A stretch of DNA of 21,187 nucleotides from an uncultured Beijerinckiaceae bacterium (GTDB lineage: Bacteria > Pseudomonadota > Alphaproteobacteria > Rhizobiales > Beijerinckiaceae), in the NCBI GenBank assembly GCA_937873345.1, contig CALMRL010000367.1, positions 1 through 21,187 on the forward strand, read 5' to 3'. The notes beneath the pieces are model-generated. The model searched no databases. It saw only the letters and a program-made list of their open reading frames with translations, and was not told the origin of the DNA. The position numbers and the translations under genes are program-made. Below, piece after piece: positions 15,985 through 21,187 of this stretch. Numbering within the stretch: position 1 is the stretch's first letter; each line of letters opens with the position of its first letter.

Positions 15985-16605
15985 CGGTGACGCGGGTCCG
16001 CCTCGGGTCGTGTCCCGGTTTCAGCCGCCAATTGAGGCACGAAGGGGGCCGCAGCCAGGCTTGGCGGACGCGCTCCTACCGGATCAGGATGGATGTGCCG
16101 TTCTTGCCCAGGTATCGCGGCGCCGACCGCCCCCCGCTGCCGGCACGAAGGGGCCGTCGGGCACGATCATGCAATCGAGCTGATGCGCCGCGGATGTCAT
16201 TGATTGATCGACATCATTCGTGCGAGTCGAACGTAAAGAACGCCTCGGTTCGGCCGACATCATCGTCGATCGCTCTCGCGACCCTCAGTCCGTTGGTGCG
16301 CTCCGGCCACTTCGGCGCCGCGCTGGCGATGGCTTGGGGGCCGTGTCGGGAGCATCAATGTTCCGACGCCGAGCAAGCGAGAGGCGCACCCGAGCTGATT
16401 GGATGACGAGCCGCGGAACGAAAATCCGCAAAGGATGCGGCGACTTGGGTCGGGGTCCGCATCCGGGATCTGATCGGTCCGATTTCTCCCGCCCCCGGCG
16501 GGCGGCATCGGGGCGATCGCGGGTCGGACCTGGTTTCCGGCCCTGTCGAAACGGATGGTGACGCGGAAGGGGACCTGGACGACGAGTGGCGGCGGCGGGA
16601 TCGGC
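15985..16605. other. Long intergenic region with no convincing gene
   Basis: About 620 bp separate the divergent radical SAM and epimerase genes. Frames on both strands are open in places but give arginine/proline/serine-rich sequences with no motif or sensible start. Two short signals are visible: an inverted repeat (16193-16215) and a nine-base direct repeat CGACATCAT at 16209-16217 and 16255-16263. The region probably holds both promoters; it could also include a decayed gene. Confidence 0.4.
16193..16215. promoter_or_regulatory. Possible operator-like inverted repeat
   Basis: GATGTC and GACATC form a perfect six-base inverted repeat separated by eleven bases, inside a locally AT-richer patch of the divergent intergenic region. 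Spacing of this sort fits a dimeric regulator, but the arms are short enough to arise by chance. Confidence 0.2.
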
Positions 16606-17487
16606 ATGAGCGGAGCAACGGACGACATCGAGCTGCGCGCCGGCCGGGCGCGAGCGTCCGTCTCGCCGCTCGGCGCCGAGCTGCGGGCTTGGAAGGTTGG
16701 CGACCACGCCCTGCTGTGGGCGGGCGATCCCGCGTCCTGGCCCGACCGCTCGCCGATCCTCTTCCCGATCGTCGGCTGGGCGCGCGACGGCTGCATCCGC
16801 GTCGGTGCCGAGAGCTACGAGATGCCCGTGCACGGCTTTGCCCGCGAGCTGCCCTTCGCCGCGGTCGAGCGCGGGCCGGGACGGGTCCGTCTTGCCGCCT
16901 ACGCTTCGCCGGCGACGCGGCGGCGCTATCCCTTCGACTGGCGCCTCGACATCACCTACACGCTCTCCGAGGCGGCGCTCGACGTCGAGATCACCGTTCG
17001 CAACGCCAGCGCGATCGCCATGCCCTACGCTTGCGGTCTGCATCCCGGCTTCCGCTGGCCCTTCGCCGGCGGCGCGCCGGAGGATTACGCCGTCGTGTTC
17101 GAGCGCGCAGAGGCGCCGCACGTGCCGGTGATCGCGCGCGGCGGATTGTTCTCGCGTGAAACGCGCGCCGTGCCGCTCGACGGCGCCCGGTTGCCGTTGT
17201 CGCCGGCGCTGATGGCGCAAGAAGCCCTGTGCTTCCTCGACGCGCGCTCGCGCTCGCTCTCCTTCGTCCATCGCGACGGCGCGGCGATCGCGATGCGCCT
17301 CGACGACTTCCCCCATCTCGCCCTATGGTCGCGCCCGCCCGGCCGCTTCCTCTGCCTGGAAGCCTGGACCGGGCACGGCGACCCGGAGGGCTTCGCCGGC
17401 GAGCTGGCGGAGAAGCCTTCGCAGCGCCTGCTCCCGCCCGGCGGCACGGCGCGTCACCGCGCGCAATTTTCCTTCGCAGCGCCCTAA
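16606..17487 (+). CDS. Aldose 1-epimerase family protein
   Basis: This 293-residue protein belongs to the galactose-mutarotase-like group, which interconverts the alpha and beta anomers of free or phosphorylated sugars. It keeps the family landmarks: SPLGAELRAWK near residue 20, RSPILFPIVGWARDG (49-62), the histidine of VHGFARELPF (H76), the second histidine in GLHPGFRWPF (H146), and a glutamate in the C-terminal LCLEAWTG block that sits where the catalytic base is expected. The ATG at 16606 has GGCGGGA upstream and begins just before the first conserved strand; the open frame extends back to 16555 without conserved sequence. It resembles the shorter LacX/YihR-type members rather than GalM. 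It is followed by folD on the same strand after an 81-bp gap. The physiological sugar is unknown. Confidence 0.85.
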   Translation: MSGATDDIELRAGRARASVSPLGAELRAWKVGDHALLWAGDPASWPDRSPILFPIVGWARDGCIRVGAESYEMPVHGFARELPFAAVERGPGRVRLAAYASPATRRRYPFDWRLDITYTLSEAALDVEITVRNASAIAMPYACGLHPGFRWPFAGGAPEDYAVVFERAEAPHVPVIARGGLFSRETRAVPLDGARLPLSPALMAQEALCFLDARSRSLSFVHRDGAAIAMRLDDFPHLALWSRPPGRFLCLEAWTGHGDPEGFAGELAEKPSQRLLPPGGTARHRAQFSFAAP

Positions 17488-17568
17488 GATTTGTTCCCAT
17501 CGGCAGGCTTGGCAGCCTCCGGCAAAGCTGGGACAAGCCGGGCTTTTACAGGCCATCGAGTTTCCGCC

Positions 17569-18513
17569 ATGCCCGAGCACAATGCCGCCGACGTCATCCG
17601 CACCGGCGCCGACGGTGCGCACGTCATCGACGGCAAGGTCGCGTCCGAGCAGGTGCTGGCCGAGGTCGCCGAGAAGGCTGGGGCGCTGATCGCCAAGGGG
17701 GTGACGCCGGGGCTCGCCGTGGTGCTGGTCGGCGAGAACCCGGCGAGCCAGGTGTACGTCGGCGCCAAGGGCAAGGCGGCGAAGGCCTGCGGCTTCCATT
17801 CCGTGCAGCACGACCTGCCGGCGAGCGCGAGCGAGGCCGAAATCCTGGCGCTGGTCGACGAGCTGAACAACGATCCTGCGATCCACGGCATCCTGGTGCA
17901 GCTGCCGCTGCCCGACCACGTCAACTCGACCAAGGTGCTGGAGGCGATCGACCCGGAGAAGGACGCCGACGGCTTCCACCCCGTCAACGTCGGCCTGCTG
18001 GCGATCGGCTCGACCGAGCGGGCGCTGGTGCCCTGCACGCCGGCGGGCAGCCTCGTGCTGGTGGAGAAGGCAGCCGCGGCGCTGGGTGCCAAGCTCGACG
18101 GCATGAACGCCGTGATCGTCGGGCGCTCCAACATCGTCGGCAAGCCGATGGTGCAGCTGCTGCTCTCGAAGAACATGACGGTGACGGTGGCGCACTCGCG
18201 CACCAGGGACCTCGCCGCCGTGGTGCGCGCCGCCGACCTCGTGGTCGCGGCGGGGAGCCCGCGCCTCGTGCGCGGCGACTGGATCAAGCCCGGCGCGATC
18301 GTCATCGACGTCGGCATCAACCGCATCCCCGGCGAGGGACTGACCGCCTCGGGCAAGCCGAAGACGAGGCTCGTCGGCGACGTGGACTATCCCGCGGCGG
18401 CGAAGCACGCGGCGGCGATCACCCCGGTGCCGGGCGGCGTCGGCCCGATGACCATCGCCATGCTGATGTCCAACACCTTGCGTTCGGCCGAGCGCGTCGC
18501 GGCGGCGAAGTAG
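17569..18513 (+). CDS. folD: FolD: methylene-THF dehydrogenase/cyclohydrolase
   Basis: FolD is the cytosolic bifunctional enzyme that oxidises 5,10-methylenetetrahydrofolate with NADP and hydrolyses the methenyl product to 10-formyltetrahydrofolate, feeding one-carbon units to purines and formyl-methionine. The 314-residue product carries the catalytic Y63-x3-K67 in YVGAKGK, the signature IHGILVQLPLP (105-115), KDADGFHPVN, the NADP-binding loop GRSNIVGKP (185-193) and the second signature PGGVGPMT (288-295). It is slightly longer than the usual 280-300 residues, with about 15 extra N-terminal residues. ATG 17569 is chosen, although the frame is open from 17491. The stop lies 13 bp from the convergent end of the small membrane-protein gene. 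Confidence 0.95.
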   Translation: MPEHNAADVIRTGADGAHVIDGKVASEQVLAEVAEKAGALIAKGVTPGLAVVLVGENPASQVYVGAKGKAAKACGFHSVQHDLPASASEAEILALVDELNNDPAIHGILVQLPLPDHVNSTKVLEAIDPEKDADGFHPVNVGLLAIGSTERALVPCTPAGSLVLVEKAAAALGAKLDGMNAVIVGRSNIVGKPMVQLLLSKNMTVTVAHSRTRDLAAVVRAADLVVAAGSPRLVRGDWIKPGAIVIDVGINRIPGEGLTASGKPKTRLVGDVDYPAAAKHAAAITPVPGGVGPMTIAMLMSNTLRSAERVAAAK

Positions 18514-18526
18514 GGGCGGGCGCGGC

Positions 18527-18757
18527 TCAGCGCCAAGCCGGCGGCTCGCCCTTCCGCAGCAGCAGGGCGAAGAACAGGCCGCCGCAGGCCACCACGCCGG
18601 ATGCGAAGGCGACCGGGCGGCGCGTCGGCGGCAGCAGTGCGCCGACGAGGGTGATCGCGGCGACGAAAAGCGCCGTCGTGATCCAGCCCTGCCAGCTCGA
18701 CGGCGCTTCCCATCCCCAGCCATGGGCCTTCGCCGGGAACCAGTACGGAGCCGCCAT
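18527..18757 (-). CDS. Small tryptophan-rich membrane protein
   Basis: The 76-residue protein begins with an aromatic, tryptophan-rich head (PYWFPAKAHGWGWEAP, then WQGW). Two predicted membrane helices follow (about 25-43 and 49-68) and a short basic tail. This layout is that of small inner-membrane proteins often annotated as hypothetical, whose head motif includes G-W-G-W and W-Q-G-W. Function is unknown. AGGGAT lies upstream of ATG 18757. It is the last gene of the likely minus-strand unit after peroxiredoxin (53-bp gap) and converges with folD. Confidence 0.7.
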   Translation of the reverse strand: MAAPYWFPAKAHGWGWEAPSSWQGWITTALFVAAITLVGALLPPTRRPVAFASGVVACGGLFFALLLRKGEPPAWR

Positions 18758-18810
18758 CGATCCCTATCTCGTGCAGATGTCGGAGCGCTAACCGTGCAAA
18801 GTCTCGAGGA

Positions 18811-19296
18811 TCACAGAGCCTTGAGGATTTCCGCGGCGCTCGACTTGTCCGCCTTGATCGGCGTGTCCTCGACGTTGAGGGCGCACACCACGCCATCCTC
18901 GACCACCATGGCGTAGCGCTGCGAGCGCAAGCCCAGGCCGCGCTCGGTCAGGTCGAGGGTGAGGCCGGTCGCCTTGGCGAACTCGGCGGAACCGTCGGCG
19001 AGATAGGTGACGATACCGGCGCCGCCGGTGTGCTTCTCCCAGGCGCCCATCACGAAGACGTCGTTGACGCCGGTGACGAGGATCTCGTCGACGCCCTTCG
19101 CCTTGATCGCGTCGGCGTGGGCGATGAAGGGCGGCAGGTGGTTCATCGAGCAGGTCGGCGTGAAGGCGCCGGGCACGGCGATCAGCACCACCTTGCGGCC
19201 GGGGAAGATGTCTGCGGAAGGGCGCGGGGCCGGCCCATCCTCGGTCATCACGGTGAAGGTCGCCTCGGGCAGCCTGTCGCCGACCTTGATGCTCAT
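18811..19296 (-). CDS. Peroxiredoxin, Prx5 type
   Basis: A thiol peroxidase of 161 residues, the usual length for the Prx5 (AhpC/TSA 'redoxin') group, which reduces hydrogen peroxide and organic hydroperoxides in the cytoplasm. The peroxidatic cysteine is C49 in VPGAFTPTCS, with its supporting proline and threonine. Other family blocks are KAKGVDEILVTGVNDVFVMGAW and LGLRSQRYAMVVEDG, which supplies the conserved arginine (R127). A second cysteine (C138) lies in VVCALNVED; whether it resolves the disulfide is not clear. The start at 19296 (MSIKVGDRLPEATF) is typical of the family. The DsbD-N gene lies 80 bp upstream on the same strand, so the two redox genes may be transcribed together. Confidence 0.92.
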   Translation of the reverse strand: MSIKVGDRLPEATFTVMTEDGPAPRPSADIFPGRKVVLIAVPGAFTPTCSMNHLPPFIAHADAIKAKGVDEILVTGVNDVFVMGAWEKHTGGAGIVTYLADGSAEFAKATGLTLDLTERGLGLRSQRYAMVVEDGVVCALNVEDTPIKADKSSAAEILKAL

Positions 19297-19376
19297 GCTC
19301 GTCGTCCTCGCTCGCGGGCGGGGCCGATCCGTCGCCCGCGACGCTAGCTACCGGGCTTGCGAGCCCAAGGAAAGCC

Positions 19377-20252
19377 TCACGGCGCGAGGGGTGGCTTGAG
19401 CTCCAAGGTCCGCGTCACCTGCGTCGGCGTGCCCTCGCTGGCGAGCACCAGGGTCACCGGCACGGTGAGCGACTTCGCCGTCGTCACCGTGGTTTCCGCA
19501 GTGAGCGTCCAAGCCTCGGGCGCGGTCTTCTTCGTCGAGAAGAGGTAGCCCTCCGGCGCCACGGGGAAGATGTCGTGCGGCGGCGGCGCCGGGCCGTCCC
19601 AGGTCAGCACCCAGCTCATCAGGGCCGCGCCGCGCTGCGGCACCATCTTGAGGGCCGGCACCTCGGGCACGGGGCGCGGCACGTTGGCCGTTGCCTGCGC
19701 CACCAGCTCCGGCGACACGCCGGCGCCGTGCGGGCTCAGGGTCAGCTTTGCTTCCCCGTGGCCGGGGAGGCAAAGCTTGTTGCAGACGGCATAGCTGGCG
19801 TCGACATGCAGGACCGCCGGCTTGCCCGAGTCGATGGGAACCACCTCCACGGGAAAGATCACGCGGTCGCTGTAGCCGTAGGCATCCAGCCCCTCTTCGG
19901 TGATGCGATGTGGCACGGGGAACTTCACCGTCGCCGAGCGGACGTTCTCCGAGCCGTTGAAGGTGAAAACCGGCGGCACGCCCGCCTCGCCGGGAATCTC
20001 CCAGTAGGTGTGCGAGCCCGGCAGCATCAGGATATCGACGCCGGCGACGTACCGGCCGTCCGTAAGGCCGGGTTCTGCGACAAGTCGCAGCGTGCTCGAA
20101 TTCACCGAACCGACCTCCGCCACCGGTGCTTGTGCCGAGACGTCGGAGGCCGACAAGCCTGGAAAGCACAGTGCCGTGCAAAGCGCGATCAGTCGAAAAA
20201 TCGCCGCTGTCGAATGGAGGATTTCTTGCTTCAATCGCGTCACGGGCTGCAT
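19377..20252 (-). CDS. DsbD N-terminal-domain periplasmic protein
   Basis: From ATG 20252 this is a 291-residue exported protein. An N-terminal hydrophobic segment (FRLIALCTALCFPGLSA) and VSAQA suggest a signal peptide cut near residue 41. The mature part resembles the N-terminal immunoglobulin-like domain of DsbD (Pfam DsbC/DsbD-N family): ILMLPGSHTYWEIPGEAG, PHRITEEGLDAYGY, VIFPVEV, then the redox pair C157-x3-C161 in YAVCNKLCLPG. The membrane and thioredoxin domains of full DsbD are absent, so it would pass electrons to or from a partner, as in CcdA- or ScsB-type pathways. A GTG at 20276 would add eight residues; neither start has a good ribosome-binding site. It heads the probable redox operon with peroxiredoxin and is divergent from yqgE. 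Confidence 0.85.
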   Translation of the reverse strand: MQPVTRLKQEILHSTAAIFRLIALCTALCFPGLSASDVSAQAPVAEVGSVNSSTLRLVAEPGLTDGRYVAGVDILMLPGSHTYWEIPGEAGVPPVFTFNGSENVRSATVKFPVPHRITEEGLDAYGYSDRVIFPVEVVPIDSGKPAVLHVDASYAVCNKLCLPGHGEAKLTLSPHGAGVSPELVAQATANVPRPVPEVPALKMVPQRGAALMSWVLTWDGPAPPPHDIFPVAPEGYLFSTKKTAPEAWTLTAETTVTTAKSLTVPVTLVLASEGTPTQVTRTLELKPPLAP

Positions 20253-20335
20253 CCGGAGGGAACTCACCCGATCCACGAGACACTTCTATCGACCGCACGG
20301 CAATCCTGATCTCCTGCTAAAAAGAGGCTTCTTTG

Positions 20336-21064
20336 ATGAGGGATACGAGATGTGAAGCTTCGGGCGCCCAGGCGTCGGAATTGGGCAAGGGCGAGGCGGG
20401 GACGCGTGAATCGGATGCTTCGGGGTTGACGGCGGGACACGAGGCCCAGCCCTGCGCGATCGCGCCGCGCGGCGTGCACTCGCACGGCGGATACCTCGAT
20501 GGGCAGATGCTTGTCGCCATGCCCGGCATGGCGGACGAGAACTTCGCCGGCACGGTGATCTTCCTCTGCGCGCACTCCGAGGAGGGCGCGATGGGCATCG
20601 TCATCAACCGCGCCGCGCCGCGCGTCCGCTTCAGCGAGTTGCTGGTGCAGCTCGACATCATCAAGGCCGACGAGGCGATCCGCCTGCCCCAGCGCGCGGG
20701 GGCGACCCCGGTGCTGAAGGGCGGCCCGGTCGAAACCGGCCGCGGCTTCGTGCTGCATTCCGCCGACTTCTTCGTCGAGAACTCGACGTTGGCGATCGAC
20801 GGGCAGGTCTCGTTGACCGCGACGGTCGACGTGCTGCGCGCCATCGCCGACGGCTCCGGCCCGCGCGATGCCGTGCTGGCGCTGGGCTACGCCGGTTGGC
20901 AGGCCGGGCAGCTCGAAACGGAGATGCTCGGCAACGGATGGCTCAACGTGCCCGCCGACACCTCGTTGATCTTCGACACAGACCTCGATGCCAAGTACGG
21001 CCGCGCCGTGAGGGGGCTGGGCTTCGACGTGGCGCGCCTGTCGCACAGCGCCGGCCGCGCCTAG
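20336..21064 (+). CDS. yqgE: YqgE/AlgH family protein (UPF0301)
   Basis: The 242-residue product contains the full UPF0301 fold: YLDGQMLVAMPGM, VIFLCAHSEEGAMGIVINR, LKGGPVETGRGFVLHS and the C-terminal LALGYAGWQAGQLETEMLGNGWL. The family is widespread in proteobacteria and its biochemical role is not established. Usual members have about 190 residues. This one has an extra hydrophilic N-terminal stretch of roughly 45 residues before the conserved start, as in some alphaproteobacterial homologues. ATG 20336 is preferred over the overlapping TTG 20333, with AAAAGAGG upstream; no better start lies between it and the domain. It is divergent from the DsbD-N gene and upstream of serS. Confidence 0.9.
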   Translation: MRDTRCEASGAQASELGKGEAGTRESDASGLTAGHEAQPCAIAPRGVHSHGGYLDGQMLVAMPGMADENFAGTVIFLCAHSEEGAMGIVINRAAPRVRFSELLVQLDIIKADEAIRLPQRAGATPVLKGGPVETGRGFVLHSADFFVENSTLAIDGQVSLTATVDVLRAIADGSGPRDAVLALGYAGWQAGQLETEMLGNGWLNVPADTSLIFDTDLDAKYGRAVRGLGFDVARLSHSAGRA

Positions 21065-21065
21065 C

Positions 21066-21102
21066 GGATCACGGCGTCCGCCGCTGGCGGGGGCTGTGAT
21101 CC
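21066..21102 (+). terminator. Inverted repeat between yqgE and serS
   Basis: GGATCAC (21066-21072) pairs perfectly with GTGATCC (21096-21102), and the inner CCGCC-GCT-GGCGG forms a second hairpin. It begins two bases after the yqgE stop codon. There is no T-tract, so it may be a factor-assisted terminator or a leader structure for serS rather than an intrinsic terminator. Confidence 0.4.
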
Positions 21103-21138
21103 TATGCATAAGGAGGGCGCCCGTCGGCAGGACCCTCG

Positions 21139-21187
21139 ATGCTCGACTTGAAATGGATTCGCGACAACCCCGCTGCCTTCGATGAGG
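21139..21187 (+). CDS. serS: Seryl-tRNA synthetase, N-terminal fragment
   Basis: Only the first 16 codons are inside the window. The reading MLDLKWIRDNPAAFDE is the hallmark opening of bacterial seryl-tRNA synthetase, the class II enzyme that charges tRNA-Ser with serine; these residues start its N-terminal coiled-coil arm. GGCAGGA, six bases before ATG 21139, is the likely ribosome-binding site; a stronger AGGAGG at 21111 is too far away. The gene is cut by the window edge. Confidence 0.9.
   Translation, partial: MLDLKWIRDNPAAFDE

Noticed and set aside
14710..15990. Plus-strand open frame of 426 codons
   Set aside because: It lies wholly antisense to the radical SAM gene, whose motifs are clear. 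Its H/R/V/D-rich composition is the usual antisense shadow in GC-rich genes.
16260..17316. Minus-strand frames of 178 and 343 codons reaching into the intergenic gap
   Set aside because: They are antisense to the epimerase gene, have no conserved motif and no plausible start.
17229..18791. Plus-strand open frame of 520 codons and a minus-strand frame of 466 codons over the same area
   Set aside because: Both overlap the epimerase gene and folD out of frame. Their R/G/A-rich sequences have no motif.
21066..21138. T-box or other riboswitch ahead of serS
   Set aside because: No T-box sequence or specifier loop is visible, and T-boxes are not expected in proteobacteria. Only a simple inverted repeat is present.
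1..21187. CRISPR arrays, tRNA or rRNA genes
   Set aside because: No regularly spaced repeats, cloverleaf with CCA-type end or rRNA-like conserved stretch was seen on either strand.

Overview
The window is GC-rich throughout. Its right end carries a set of genes usual in Alphaproteobacteria: folD, a Prx5-type peroxiredoxin, a DsbD N-terminal-domain protein, yqgE and the first codons of serS. This points to an alphaproteobacterium, probably of the Hyphomicrobiales (Rhizobiales). I cannot name a genus. Many genes are tightly spaced and several use GTG or TTG starts.

Left block (about 350-9605): a surface-glycan or sugar-decoration cluster. Three plus-strand genes come first: a small SAM methyltransferase, a FemAB/GNAT-like acyltransferase, and a methyltransferase resembling the dTDP-aminosugar N-methyltransferases of the DesVI/TylM1 type. 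A convergent DegT/DnrJ/EryC1/StrS aminotransferase follows, then a GT2-family glycosyltransferase and a convergent GT-A-type glycosyltransferase. Last is a protein of about 1,040 residues that joins a beta-rich N-terminus, a GT2 domain, a GT-B-like region and a C-terminal sulfotransferase. Read together, these could make, N-methylate or N-acylate an amino sugar and then build and sulfate a glycan. No nucleotide-sugar synthesis, export or polymerase genes are visible, so the cluster probably continues left of the window or relies on genes elsewhere.

Middle block (about 9606-12190): the decayed remnant of a TniA/TniB (Tn5053/Tn7-like) transposon. The transposase has lost its N-terminus and changes frame at least four times, although its D, D and E catalytic residues are still readable. 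The TniB ATPase keeps its Walker motifs but is frameshifted near its end, and a possible scrap of a third gene follows.

Right-middle block (12199-16605): short hypothetical genes (a secreted small protein and a DUF6496 protein), a response regulator fused to what looks like a shortened GAF domain, a B12-binding radical SAM protein with HpnP-like architecture, and about 620 bp without a convincing gene.

Right block (16606-21187): housekeeping genes. These are an aldose-1-epimerase-like protein, FolD, a probable minus-strand operon (DsbD-N protein, peroxiredoxin, small membrane protein), YqgE/AlgH and the start of seryl-tRNA synthetase. The window therefore appears to span the junction between an accessory glycan/transposon region and conserved chromosome.
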